DNA of 64,000 nt from Bacteroidetes bacterium MED-G17 (GTDB lineage Bacteria > Bacteroidota > Bacteroidia > NS11-12g > UBA9320): the NCBI GenBank assembly GCA_002457675.1, contig NTKK01000007.1, positions 47,900-111,899 on the forward strand, given 5' to 3'. The translations under genes and the position numbers were made by a program. The first letter of the stretch is position 1. Each line of letters starts with the position of its first letter. Below, one piece after another: positions 1 to 9,036 of the stretch. Under the pieces are notes generated by a model, which saw only the letters and a list, made by a program, of their open reading frames with translations, did not search any database and had not been told where the DNA came from.

Positions 1-791
1 AAAGTGTTATTGGTATGCTTATCGGGGCAGCAATTAGAGATGGATACATTAAAAGTGAAAATGATTTAGTAGGTAATTATTTGTCAGAATACGAGGGTAA
101 AAAACTTACCATCAAGCATCTATTAAGCATGAGCAGCACCATAGATTATCATGAAGCGTATAAAAATCCATTTGCATATACGGCCAAAACGCTTTACGGA
201 AGACCTGTTTACCAGACCACTTTGGGCTATAAGATGGATGGGGAACCGGGAAAGATTTTAAATTATAGAAGTGGAGAAACACAATTATTAAGCTTTATCC
301 TTTCAAAAGCGACAAAGCAGTCTATTGCTGAGTATGCGAGTGAAAAAATTTGGCAACCAATGGGTGCAGAAAATAATGCCCTTTGGGCTTTATCCTTTGG
401 AGACAGTTTAGAACTAGCATACTGCTGTTTAAGTTCTACAGCCCGAGATTTTGCCAAAATAGGCCAGCTTTGGATGAATAAAGGAATTTTTTTGAACGGC
501 GATACGTTGGTCAATGAAGATTTTTGGCAGAGGTCCATAAAACCGGCAGATTTACTTGAAAAAGATGGACAAAAAAATAAGCGATATGGCTATCAATGGT
601 GGATTGGTCATTACAAAGGAGAGTCTTTCTTCTACATGAACGGCTTAAACGGACAATTTGTACTTTGTATGCCAAATAAAGAAATAATTGTTCTCCGACT
701 CGGAAATAAAAAAAGTAAAAAAGACAAGGACTATCATTGTCCTGATATATATAAATATCTGGATTTTGGTTTAGAAATATGTAGATTTTAA
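1..791 (+). CDS. Serine hydrolase of the beta-lactamase/class C family, 5' end outside window
   Basis: The reading frame is open from base 3, so the gene starts upstream of the window; the first in-window ATG (15) lies inside the protein. The visible part begins S-V-I-G-M-L-I-G-A, the stretch that normally follows the catalytic S-x-x-K of penicillin-binding-protein-like serine hydrolases, so the nucleophile lies just outside. Further support is the KLTIKHLLSMSS segment, a Y-R-S-G-E-T motif in the place of the family Y-x-N/Y-S-N box, STARDFAKIGQLWMNKG, and RYGYQWWIG near the C terminus. The family includes esterases, D-amino-acid peptidases and carboxypeptidases; the substrate cannot be read from the sequence. 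Its stop overlaps the stop of the convergent DUF5686 gene by 4 bases. Confidence 0.85.
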   Translation, partial: SVIGMLIGAAIRDGYIKSENDLVGNYLSEYEGKKLTIKHLLSMSSTIDYHEAYKNPFAYTAKTLYGRPVYQTTLGYKMDGEPGKILNYRSGETQLLSFILSKATKQSIAEYASEKIWQPMGAENNALWALSFGDSLELAYCCLSSTARDFAKIGQLWMNKGIFLNGDTLVNEDFWQRSIKPADLLEKDGQKNKRYGYQWWIGHYKGESFFYMNGLNGQFVLCMPNKEIIVLRLGNKKSKKDKDYHCPDIYKYLDFGLEICRF

Positions 792-3283
792 AACCTTACT
801 ACTGCTTGCCCTTTTATACCAAATTTTCTTGTATTGGCTTGGTCTAGGTAAGTTAGTCTGTGTATAAAATCAATGCGGATAAATTTAAAGATATTTTCTA
901 TTGCATAACCTACTTCTACATACGGTTTATTATCTGCAAATGAGCCGACTGGCGTAACCCTATCTCCATTAAGATCAACTGTAGGAATTAGGTTTCTATT
1001 GGCTTGACTAAGAGAACCATAAGCCATTTTGGTGTTTGCCGCTAATCGCCATTTCAATTTGTTCATAAGCGGTATCCTATTCAATATAAGTCCATTAAAT
1101 AAATGCTCATACATAAATGAAATTTTTTGATCTGCAACAAATTCAAAGAAATCCATCAAGTTATACGCTGAAGTTTGCGACAAAAAAGATTGATTTCCTC
1201 GAAGCACGTCCAATTCGGGATATGGAACCGTTCCAAAAATTTTACTCGCTGTGATATTATACTCAATTGAGCCGAAAGCCCCCAAACTAGTTGATTGACG
1301 AATATTCAATTCACACTTATCAAAGTTAAAATCACCCCCGAATAAACCCTTAAATCCCTTGGTATAGGTAAGCGTAAATGCAGGAGATTTTAGATTCCCC
1401 ATGCTATATCGATTGTTTTTTCTCACAACAAATAACTCTTTTGGACTCCACCTTCCAGATACACTTAAGGTGTTAGTTTTGAAGCTATTGCTCATTATTG
1501 TATCGCCTTCAGTTTTCTGTTTATAATACTGAAAATTAAAATCAGAAAAATTTGGGAAATAAAATTCCTTGGACCTAAGCTGTATTTTTTGTGTGTATCC
1601 TTTGAACAATTCTGACTCCAAATATAAATTTTGCTCTAAGGTTTTATTTAGTCTATTAGAGCCCAATGTGGATGACGCGTTGAATAGAGCACTCGTCCCA
1701 TAGTTTTGATTTGTGACACCTATTTGCTCCACATCTTTTTTGGCACTTATGCCAATTTTTGTCCAATCGGTTCTTGAAAAAATATACTCGGCTGTTGCTC
1801 CGTATTTCCACTCTTTATCCCCAAAACCATAAGCGCCATAAGCTTTGAATACTGTCTTTTTACTAAATAACTCGTTGGTTCTGAAACCTAAACGTGATCT
1901 AAACCCTTCTAGTTGATTGAATCCGAGCAAATACACATAAGGGCCGATGTCTATTTTATCGAATGATTTATAACCCTCTACAATAAATTCTGCCAAATCA
2001 ACATAGGTCTTAATTACAGGTTGATTGGTTAAAGAATCTACGAGTTTGTAAATTTTTTGATCGCTATGCGATGGCTTTTCATGTCGGGAGGTATCCCAAA
2101 ATTGATCATTTCTTGAAAAAGCTCTTTCATCAACAATAATTTTGTCTTCATAAAAATTAATCGCTCGTGTTTTACCTATATGAAAATCTTTGTTAGAGGT
2201 ATAATACTGCCCAATCATACCAACGGTTTTTTTAGTGATTTCCCCAATATCGATCAAAACACGAGTTTTTTGAGGAAGCCAAATATTTTTTTCCACCTCT
2301 ATCATTTCCAGCTGAATCTTTAATTTTTCAACAAAATTGATGTTTGCTTGATTCGTGATTTCCAAGATAGCTCTTTTCAGTGCAAAACTTGAATCTTGAA
2401 TCCAAATGACACCTTTAAACACTAAATCTTTTTCATTTTTTGGATTTAATTGTATTTGATAGGTTTTTTTATTGTCTAAATAAGGTGTATCAATTAAGGT
2501 GAAAATATAATAGCTCAAAGAAGAATTGGACAGAGGTGAGATAAAATCTTTATCTAAAATATATAAACTGTTTTGACTGAAATTATAGGTTTGAAATGTG
2601 GACCCAAGTAGTTGACTGATATAGCTTTCATCTCCTACACCTACCCCTTGAATTTTTGTACCTAAAATTTCTTCTTTTGTCCGACGGGGATTGTTTCTAA
2701 AATAAAACTTACTTGCGGTCTCAGAGATAAAAACAGGTAAAACAGGTTTTAAGCTGTCAATTTTAAATGAGCTAATTGTATCAAAAAGTGGCCTCATAGC
2801 CTCAAATACTTTTCTTTTTTTAAATTTTTCTGTGATGTTGTCAACTGCTAGTTGAACCCTAGTGTAACTACTGTGTTCATAAGCTTCTATCCTTTCATAA
2901 TTATATTTTGATTTATTTTTTTGTGCTTTTTTGATGATAGGCAGTGCGGGATTTGCTCCAGGTTTGATCACGAATTCAGTTAATCCATGGGCTTCTGGCT
3001 GCAAACCAATATTCATTTGCGAAATACCCGTTTCAATTGACTTGGTGATGGAAACATATCCAATAAAATTTACCACAATCGAGTCAAAATTATTTTCAGA
3101 TTGCAAGAAATAGTTGCCATCAAAATCGGTAATGGTTCCTTCTTGTGCATTTTTAAATACTATATTGACATAAGGTAGTGGTTCTCCACTTTGAGCGTCT
3201 ATTATTCTTCCACTAATTTTTACTTGTGCGAAAGCAAGGGTGTTGAAAAAGAATAGTGGGAAAATATACTTCAAATGTCCCAT
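788..3283 (-). CDS. DUF5686 family outer-membrane protein with carboxypeptidase-regulatory-like domain
   Basis: From the chosen ATG at 3283 the protein begins with a signal peptide (MGHLKYIFPLFFFNTLAFAQ). A carboxypeptidase-D regulatory-like (CarbopepD_reg_2) beta-sandwich follows over about residues 20-100, with ISGRIIDAQSGEPLPYVNIVFKN and DFDGNYFL. The rest matches the DUF5686 layout: a periplasmic part with KAQKNKSKYNYERIEAYEHSSY, then a long region rich in alternating aromatic strands that ends in F, typical of an outer-membrane barrel. An upstream in-frame ATG at 3319 would add 12 residues in front of the signal peptide and is less likely. This family resembles the N-terminal part and barrel of TonB-dependent receptors, but its role is unknown. 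It is a single gene, convergent with the serine hydrolase. Confidence 0.85.
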   Translation of the reverse strand: MGHLKYIFPLFFFNTLAFAQVKISGRIIDAQSGEPLPYVNIVFKNAQEGTITDFDGNYFLQSENNFDSIVVNFIGYVSITKSIETGISQMNIGLQPEAHGLTEFVIKPGANPALPIIKKAQKNKSKYNYERIEAYEHSSYTRVQLAVDNITEKFKKRKVFEAMRPLFDTISSFKIDSLKPVLPVFISETASKFYFRNNPRRTKEEILGTKIQGVGVGDESYISQLLGSTFQTYNFSQNSLYILDKDFISPLSNSSLSYYIFTLIDTPYLDNKKTYQIQLNPKNEKDLVFKGVIWIQDSSFALKRAILEITNQANINFVEKLKIQLEMIEVEKNIWLPQKTRVLIDIGEITKKTVGMIGQYYTSNKDFHIGKTRAINFYEDKIIVDERAFSRNDQFWDTSRHEKPSHSDQKIYKLVDSLTNQPVIKTYVDLAEFIVEGYKSFDKIDIGPYVYLLGFNQLEGFRSRLGFRTNELFSKKTVFKAYGAYGFGDKEWKYGATAEYIFSRTDWTKIGISAKKDVEQIGVTNQNYGTSALFNASSTLGSNRLNKTLEQNLYLESELFKGYTQKIQLRSKEFYFPNFSDFNFQYYKQKTEGDTIMSNSFKTNTLSVSGRWSPKELFVVRKNNRYSMGNLKSPAFTLTYTKGFKGLFGGDFNFDKCELNIRQSTSLGAFGSIEYNITASKIFGTVPYPELDVLRGNQSFLSQTSAYNLMDFFEFVADQKISFMYEHLFNGLILNRIPLMNKLKWRLAANTKMAYGSLSQANRNLIPTVDLNGDRVTPVGSFADNKPYVEVGYAIENIFKFIRIDFIHRLTYLDQANTRKFGIKGQAVVRF

Positions 3284-3345
3284 TTTGTTCAAACATGTAA
3301 AGAAATTTACGAACTGCAAAGAGTTACAGCATATTTAACATAGTT

Positions 3346-4113
3346 TTAGCTTAGTAAAAAACTTCCAACCGCATGCAAAAAGCTGTCAGGATTTTCAGCA
3401 TGAACCCAGTGTCCAGCATTTTGCAACTCTTCTAAATGATAATTGGGAAATCTTTTGCGCATTTCGTTAAAATCCTCAGATTGGATATAATTACTTTTTG
3501 CACCTTTAACAAAAAGGGTGGGCTTAGAAAATTTATTTATAAGCACAGGACTACTCATAATGTGTTTATAATTGTTTTCAATAGCAGGTAAATTCATCTT
3601 TAACTTATACCCTCCTTCCTCTCGTCGTTTAAGATTTTTAAGTAAAAACATCCTTACCGCTTCATCCTTTTCATATTTTAATAGATTAAGATTTGCTTCT
3701 TTTCTACTAGAAAGGTTTTCAAACGTAATTGATTTGAGGGCTTCGAAATACTTTTCATGACCACCCCAATATTTTTTTGGAGCAATATCAACCACTACCA
3801 ATTTGTCTATTTTGGCCGGAGAAATGTTGGTCGCCTGCATGGCTGTTTTACCTCCCATTGAGTGTCCTATAATGCTATAACTATCAATGTTAAGATGTGT
3901 CGCTAAATTTTCTAAATCCTTGGCCATAATTGTATAATCCATTTCAGGAGAATGGAATGACAATCCATGATTTCTTTGATCAACTGTGTATATGGTAAAA
4001 TCCTCTTGCAGTTTATTGGCAATTAAATGCCAATTATCTAACATGCCAAAAAGACCATGAAGGATGAATACAGGGTATTTACCTTGCCCATATTGTTTGT
4101 AGTGCAAAAGCAA
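3346..4113 (-). CDS. Alpha/beta hydrolase, YbfF-type esterase
   Basis: This is a complete alpha/beta-hydrolase fold protein of 255 residues. Visible motifs are the oxyanion-hole HGLFG (19-23), DQRNHG (45-50), the nucleophile elbow G-H-S-M-G-G with Ser85, and the catalytic His about residue 235 in NAGHWVHAENP. The pattern DQRNHGxS and the length match YbfF-like acyl-CoA/carboxyl esterases. There is no signal peptide, so it is probably cytoplasmic. The start is a TTG at 4113, three bases after the stop of alanine dehydrogenase; another TTG two codons later (4107) is equally possible and no ATG is available. The closeness suggests translation coupled to the upstream gene. The substrate is unknown. 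Confidence 0.88.
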   Translation of the reverse strand: MLLHYKQYGQGKYPVFILHGLFGMLDNWHLIANKLQEDFTIYTVDQRNHGLSFHSPEMDYTIMAKDLENLATHLNIDSYSIIGHSMGGKTAMQATNISPAKIDKLVVVDIAPKKYWGGHEKYFEALKSITFENLSSRKEANLNLLKYEKDEAVRMFLLKNLKRREEGGYKLKMNLPAIENNYKHIMSSPVLINKFSKPTLFVKGAKSNYIQSEDFNEMRKRFPNYHLEELQNAGHWVHAENPDSFLHAVGSFLLS

Positions 4114-4116
4114 TTT

Positions 4117-5229
4117 CTATAAGAACTTATCTACTGAATGGTAAGGTAGCTCGAATGCGTCTGCAACGCCTGCATAAACAACATGACCATTTATAATATT
4201 GAGGCCTTTTTGTAATTCCTCATTTTCAATAGAGGCTTGTTTCCAACCTTTGTTTGCTAATTGTATGGCGTAAGGCAAAGTAGCATTGGTCAATGCGGAC
4301 GTAGAGGTAAATGGAACAGCACCAGGCATATTTGCTACACAATAATGAACAACGCTGTCAATAATATATGTTGGCTCTTCGTGAGTAGTTGGTTTACAAG
4401 TCTCTATACAACCGCCCTGATCAACCGCCACATCAACAAGAACGGTCCCCTCTTGCATCGTTTTTAACATATCCCTTGTGATTAGATTAGGTGCTTTGGC
4501 TCCAGGAATTAATACAGCTCCCACAATTAAATCCATATTAGGAATAAGCTCACGGATATTCATTTCATTGCTATATCTTGTAGTTACATTTGCTGGCATT
4601 ACGTCATTTAGGTATCGAAGTCTGTCTAAATTTACATCCAAAATTGTGACTTGCGCACCCAAGCCGGCCGCCATTTTTGCCGCCTGTGTGCCCACAATTC
4701 CTCCACCAATAACTAAAACTTGACCGGGAGAAACGCCAGGAACTCCACCCAAAAGTACTCCTTTACCTCGAGTGGGTTTTTCTAGATATTTTGCTCCTTC
4801 TTGTATAGCCATTCTTCCAGCAACTTCGCTCATAGGAATTAATAATGGTAAAGTACCTTTTTTACTCTCTACTGTTTCATATGCCAAACAAACGGATTTA
4901 CTATCAATCATAGCTTTTGTAAGCGGTTTATGCGACGCAAAATGAAAATATGTAAACACCAGTTGATCTTGTTGTATCAAATCATATTCATGCTCAATTG
5001 GTTCTTTAACTTTCATTATCATCTCCGCACTCGCATAAACCTCTTCTATCGTATTGAGCAATTTAGCTCCGGCACTTTCATATGCCTGATTGCTAAATCC
5101 ACTTCCAACACCAGCGTGACTCTGAACAAATACTGTATGTCCGCGCTTGGTTAGTTCCAAGGCACCACCAGGTGTCAATGCAACTCTATTTTCATTGTTT
5201 TTAATTTCTGTTGGTACGCCTATTATCAT
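4117..5229 (-). CDS. ald: Alanine dehydrogenase
   Basis: Catalyses the NAD-dependent interconversion of L-alanine and pyruvate plus ammonia. With the ATG at 5229 the numbering fits the family exactly: MIIGVPTEIK at the start, and the known pyruvate/catalytic residues at Arg15, Lys75 (K-V-K-E-P) and His96 (Y-F-H-F-A). The NAD-binding glycine motif GGGIVGTQAAKMAAGLGA is near residue 175. Length is 370, normal for Ald. An in-frame ATG at 5250 would add seven residues upstream of the conserved start. A -7 promoter box lies 18 bases upstream of the ATG. The alpha/beta hydrolase follows immediately. A distant relative sharing the AlaDH/PNT N-terminal fold lies at 13905-15092. Confidence 0.96.
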   Translation of the reverse strand: MIIGVPTEIKNNENRVALTPGGALELTKRGHTVFVQSHAGVGSGFSNQAYESAGAKLLNTIEEVYASAEMIMKVKEPIEHEYDLIQQDQLVFTYFHFASHKPLTKAMIDSKSVCLAYETVESKKGTLPLLIPMSEVAGRMAIQEGAKYLEKPTRGKGVLLGGVPGVSPGQVLVIGGGIVGTQAAKMAAGLGAQVTILDVNLDRLRYLNDVMPANVTTRYSNEMNIRELIPNMDLIVGAVLIPGAKAPNLITRDMLKTMQEGTVLVDVAVDQGGCIETCKPTTHEEPTYIIDSVVHYCVANMPGAVPFTSTSALTNATLPYAIQLANKGWKQASIENEELQKGLNIINGHVVYAGVADAFELPYHSVDKFL

Positions 5230-5247
5230 CTTTTTTTGAAATCGAAG

Positions 5248-5255
5248 CAAAAATA
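5248..5255 (-). promoter_or_regulatory. -7 promoter box for ald
   Basis: On the minus strand this reads TATTTTTG, an exact match to the Bacteroidota -7 consensus TAnnTTTG, followed by C. It ends 18 bases before the chosen ald ATG. The nearest upstream TTG (complement of 5280-5282) is 24 bases away, longer than the usual spacer of about 19-21, so the -33 element is weak. Confidence 0.55.
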
Positions 5256-5320
5256 ATCGCTTATTGCTTTGTTTATTACCAACATTTCATAATACTTCTT
5301 GGTTTAATTCGCAGAATAGT

Positions 5321-5782
5321 ATGAAAATTAAATTATCAAATGTCAATTCACTGACTGTAGCCAGATACGCCGCTGGTATTTCTATTGATTTTATAGGATT
5401 TTCTTTACGTTCACAGGATGAGCAATCTTTAACACCTAGAGAAGTTTCTGAGATTTTAACTTGGATAGAGGGACCAAAAGTTGTTTTGGAAATTGATGAA
5501 AATCACGTATACGATATAGCTGAATTTCAAAAAATGTTTGATCCTTATGCTTTTGAAATAATCACAGATAAAGAGCAGCAAAAATTTTGGACCCGATTTA
5601 AAGAAACAATATTGACACCAAATGATGGTATTTTTTTGAATATTGAACAAGGAGAGAACTTAAGAAATTTAGAAAACTTTGATGGTGTAAATATTTTGGC
5701 TCCTCAAGAGCGTGAGACAGGAATTTTGAATTTCGAAGCTTTTGATAGCTTCATCGAAGAGCTTAGAACTGTTGACCAATAA
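5321..5782 (+). CDS. Short TrpF-like (phosphoribosylanthranilate isomerase-like) protein
   Basis: The start was set at ATG 5321 because the protein then opens MKIKLSNVNSLTVARYAAG followed by IDFIGFSL, which lines up with the first beta-alpha unit of TrpF (MKIKICG...A...GADaiGFVF). The upstream extension from 5264 is unconserved in type. At 153 residues it is shorter than TrpF (about 200). The catalytic Cys of TrpF (in K-I-C-G) is Ser here, and the phosphate-binding glycine-rich segments are not visible. I therefore do not call it an active isomerase; it may be a degenerate barrel with another role. The gene is divergent from ald and alone, not in a trp operon. Its 3' end overlaps the end of bamA by 20 bases in a convergent arrangement. 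Confidence 0.6.
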   Translation: MKIKLSNVNSLTVARYAAGISIDFIGFSLRSQDEQSLTPREVSEILTWIEGPKVVLEIDENHVYDIAEFQKMFDPYAFEIITDKEQQKFWTRFKETILTPNDGIFLNIEQGENLRNLENFDGVNILAPQERETGILNFEAFDSFIEELRTVDQ

Positions 5783-8288
5783 AAAAGTGAAACTGACCAG
5801 GTGTCTTACCACTTGGATCTAGTACCAATGGATCAAAGCCCCAAGCATAGTCTATACCTAAAAGACCAAACATGGGCAAATTCATCCTTACCCCGAAACC
5901 TGCAGCACGTCGAACATCAAAAGGATTAAATAGGTTACTTTGAAGCCAAGCATTTCCTGCTTCTAGAAAAACTTGACCATATATAGTAGCGGATGGATTT
6001 AATGACAATGGGTAACGCAACTCTAAGGTATATTTTGAAAAAATTGTTGACCCTGCACCATGGCTTCTTGACAATGATTGGTCGTCATAACCTCTTTGAG
6101 AGACGATATCCGTTCCATAAAGTGTAAATCCATTTAGTCCTGAACCACCCACTCTAAATCGTTCAAATGGGGAAAATCCTATATCTTGATTATAAATCCC
6201 TATTAAACCGAAGCGCAGTTGAGGCGCCAGTACCAATTTACCAAAAAGTCTTGAGAACCATTGGGCATCAAATTTCCATTTGTGGTATTCTATCCATTTG
6301 AATTTTTCTTCCGCTACAAGTTCCATGTAATTTTTTTCAACAAATGAAGAGTAAGGTGGTGTTGCTTGTAAATTGAACTTGAAGTTGGATCCATTTTGAG
6401 GATAAATAGGATGGTCAGTAGAATTTCTGCTGAGATTAAAGTTGAAATTAATATTGTTTGAAAACCCATCGGAGTAGCCAAAACCTGCACTACCTGTTCC
6501 AAAACCGAGTAAATTGCCATTTGCTAGATTATATCTTTGGTAAGTGGCAGATATGCCTAAAGTGAAATAATCGTCAGGCCATTTTAGGAGTGTTCCAAGA
6601 GCAAAGGTTATACCTGTTGTTTTTAATGTGGCTCTATTTGGGTCACCAATTGGTCGGAAATTACTTTGAATGGAGTGGAATACACTTCCTGTAAATGAGT
6701 TTGGTTTTCTCCCACCTAACCAAGGTTCTGTGAAACTAAAATTATAACTCTGAAAACCTAATCCATTGGATTGCATTCGGAGCGTGAGTCTTTGTCCGTC
6801 ACCGCTTGGTAAAGGCGTCCAACCCCCTTTTTCAAATATTTTTCTTGCAGAAAAATTGGTTAGTTGAAGCCCTACTGAGCCTACAAAGCCCCCAAAACCC
6901 AAACCGCCCCAACCACCTGATGCTTCTATTTGGTCAGAAGGTTTTTCTTCTACTTTGTATTCCAAGTCAACCGTTCCATTTGCAGGGTTTGGTACAGGGT
7001 TTACATCCAAAGTTTCTGGGTTGAAATAGCCCAAAGCAGCTAATTCTCTTAAAGATCTTTGAATATCAGAACGACTAAATTTTTCACCCGGTAAAGTTCT
7101 TAATGACCTAATAATAACATGATCACTCGTTTTGTCATTGCCCGAAACTGTTACTCTATTAATACTTGCTTGTTTGCCCTCGTGGATTCTAATTTCAAGA
7201 TCTATAGAGTCATTTTCAACAGCTACCTCCACTGGGTTTACTTGGAAAAATAAGTATCCATTGTCCATATATATCCCAGATACATCAAGCCCTTCTGCAT
7301 TCATTTGAAGATTTTCGTTTAGTTTATTTTCGTCATATAAATCTCCTTTTACAATGCCCAATATACTATCTAGCTGTCCATCTCTGTATAGCGTATTTCC
7401 AACCCAATTGATGTTTCTAATAAAGTACTTTTGTCCTTCTTTCACCCAAATTTTTAACTTTAAGTATTTGTCTGATATTTTGTATAAACTATCTTTAATT
7501 AGCTCGGCATCTCTAAAGCCATTTTGGCGGTATGCAGAAATTATTTGTGGTTTGGTTTCTTTGTATTTGCTTTCAACAAACTTTGAGCTAGCAAAAGGAT
7601 TTATCTTTTTGTGTTTTCTTTTCGGTTTTAATTCCTTTCTGAGAATTTTCTTTTCCATCTTATCTACGCCTACAAAATCAATATCATACAGTTTCATTTT
7701 TCTGCCTTTATTGACTGTTATTCTAAAGATTTTTTTGTTTTTGGCCTTAAGTTCATTTTCAATTTGAATATTCACTTTGGCATTGTAAAAGCCTTTTTCT
7801 TTAAAGTAGCTAAGTATTTCATCTTGAGTTTGGTTTACAAGATTTTCCGTAATTATTTTTCCTCTTTTTAAATCAATTTCATCACGGAGATTATTTTGGT
7901 CACTTTTCCCTAAACCTTTAAATGAGAAAGCCGAAAGTTTTGGCCTTTCTTCTACATTGATATTGAGAAAAATTTTGTTTTCTAGCACACCAGTTGAGAG
8001 GATTTGGACTTCAGAAAACCATCCTTTTTGCCACAATTTTTCTGCTGCTTTTCTTATTTGCTCACCTGGTACTTTTATCTCTTTACCTGGAGTTAAACCA
8101 CTCATGATGGCAATCAAATTTTGGTCGAGTGTTTTAGTCCCTGATACTGTGATACTGCCTATAGTGTATACGTCAGGGTAGGTATAATTAAGACTTATTT
8201 GTTTTACGGTGTCTTGCGCTATGGAACGCTGAAACAGAAAGGATGTGAACAAGAAACAAAGGGCAGCATATCTTCTATTCTTTAACAT
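5763..8288 (-). CDS. bamA: Outer membrane protein assembly factor BamA
   Basis: Core Omp85 protein that folds and inserts beta-barrel proteins into the outer membrane. The chosen ATG at 8288 gives a signal peptide (ALCFLFTSFLFQRSIAQ); the ATG at 8321 would add 11 residues in front of it. POTRA domains follow over about residues 40-440, the first opening IGSITVSGTKTLDQNLIAIMSGLTPG. The C-terminal half is the 16-strand barrel, with S-Q-R-G-Y-D-D in the place of the loop-6 (V/I)RGF/Y motif, and the protein ends in a terminal Phe, as expected for a barrel. Total length is about 841, normal for Bacteroidota BamA. Its start overlaps the uppS stop by 14 bases. No skp/ompH gene follows it; the next gene is the convergent TrpF-like gene. 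Confidence 0.96.
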   Translation of the reverse strand: MLKNRRYAALCFLFTSFLFQRSIAQDTVKQISLNYTYPDVYTIGSITVSGTKTLDQNLIAIMSGLTPGKEIKVPGEQIRKAAEKLWQKGWFSEVQILSTGVLENKIFLNINVEERPKLSAFSFKGLGKSDQNNLRDEIDLKRGKIITENLVNQTQDEILSYFKEKGFYNAKVNIQIENELKAKNKKIFRITVNKGRKMKLYDIDFVGVDKMEKKILRKELKPKRKHKKINPFASSKFVESKYKETKPQIISAYRQNGFRDAELIKDSLYKISDKYLKLKIWVKEGQKYFIRNINWVGNTLYRDGQLDSILGIVKGDLYDENKLNENLQMNAEGLDVSGIYMDNGYLFFQVNPVEVAVENDSIDLEIRIHEGKQASINRVTVSGNDKTSDHVIIRSLRTLPGEKFSRSDIQRSLRELAALGYFNPETLDVNPVPNPANGTVDLEYKVEEKPSDQIEASGGWGGLGFGGFVGSVGLQLTNFSARKIFEKGGWTPLPSGDGQRLTLRMQSNGLGFQSYNFSFTEPWLGGRKPNSFTGSVFHSIQSNFRPIGDPNRATLKTTGITFALGTLLKWPDDYFTLGISATYQRYNLANGNLLGFGTGSAGFGYSDGFSNNINFNFNLSRNSTDHPIYPQNGSNFKFNLQATPPYSSFVEKNYMELVAEEKFKWIEYHKWKFDAQWFSRLFGKLVLAPQLRFGLIGIYNQDIGFSPFERFRVGGSGLNGFTLYGTDIVSQRGYDDQSLSRSHGAGSTIFSKYTLELRYPLSLNPSATIYGQVFLEAGNAWLQSNLFNPFDVRRAAGFGVRMNLPMFGLLGIDYAWGFDPLVLDPSGKTPGQFHFFIGQQF

Positions 8289-9036
8289 TTCCGTATCTTC
8301 TATTTCGTTTTTGATAATCAATTATTGCTTCAAAGAGATGCTCTTTTTGAAAATCTGGCCAAAGAACATTGGTGAAGTAAAATTCACTATAGGCCAATTC
8401 CCAAAGTAAAAAATTACTAAGGCGGAGCTCTCCACTGGTCCTAATTAATAAATCTGGATGGGGAAATGACTTGGTAGTAAGGGTATTGTTGATTTTCTCT
8501 TCATCAATTTCATCAATTTCAATTTCACCATCTAATACCTGTTGTGCGATGTGCTTTACGGAATTTACAATGTCCCATTTAGCACTGTAACTTAATGCAA
8601 GAATGAGTGTCATTCTTGTATTATTTGTTGTTTGGACGATCACTTTTTCTAATGTCTTTTTAGTTTTGTTAGGAAGTGAATCTGCGTTACCAATTACTTC
8701 AAGCTTTATATTATTTTTATTTAGTGTTTCCTCTTCTCTATTAAGGCTCTCTACCAAAAGATTCATTAGCGCATTTACTTCTTTTTGGGGTCTTTGCCAA
8801 TTTTCTGTGCTAAATGCATAAAGTGTTAAAAAAGGTATACCCAACTCAGCGCAAGCCTCAGTTGTTTCTCGCACTGCCTGGATAGCACTGTTGTGCCCAA
8901 AGATCCGTAATTTGCCTCTTTGGGTTGCCCAGCGTCCATTCCCATCCATAATGACAGCGAGGTGCTTAGGTAGATTTTTAGAATCTATCTGCCCCAGTAA
9001 TCCCTCTTGACTTTTGTTTTGTACCCTGGCCAGCAT
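8275..9036 (-). CDS. uppS: Isoprenyl transferase / undecaprenyl diphosphate synthase
   Basis: Builds the C55 lipid carrier used for peptidoglycan and surface polysaccharides by adding isopentenyl units in cis configuration. The family signature H-L-A-V-I-M-D-G-N-G-R-W-A is at residues 25-37, with the catalytic Asp at 31; downstream come FGH, LTLYAFSTENWQRP, and LLIRTSGELRLSNFLLWE with YSEFYFT, all canonical. Length is 253. The ATG at 9036 leaves a 52-base overlap with the upstream DUF6089 gene, unusually long, so translation may really begin a little further in, but no other ATG occurs before the conserved motif. It is followed directly by bamA, an arrangement common in this phylum. Confidence 0.96.
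   Translation of the reverse strand: MLARVQNKSQEGLLGQIDSKNLPKHLAVIMDGNGRWATQRGKLRIFGHNSAIQAVRETTEACAELGIPFLTLYAFSTENWQRPQKEVNALMNLLVESLNREEETLNKNNIKLEVIGNADSLPNKTKKTLEKVIVQTTNNTRMTLILALSYSAKWDIVNSVKHIAQQVLDGEIEIDEIDEEKINNTLTTKSFPHPDLLIRTSGELRLSNFLLWELAYSEFYFTNVLWPDFQKEHLFEAIIDYQKRNRRYGNVKE

Noticed and set aside
5264..5320. Upstream start of the TrpF-like frame
   Set aside because: The extra residues are Cys/Phe/Asn-rich and unlike the family; ATG 5321 gives the TrpF-like opening.
7354..7767. Plus-strand frame of 137 codons inside bamA
   Set aside because: It is antisense to the POTRA region of bamA, with hydrophobic composition caused by complementing Lys/Glu codons and no own start signals.
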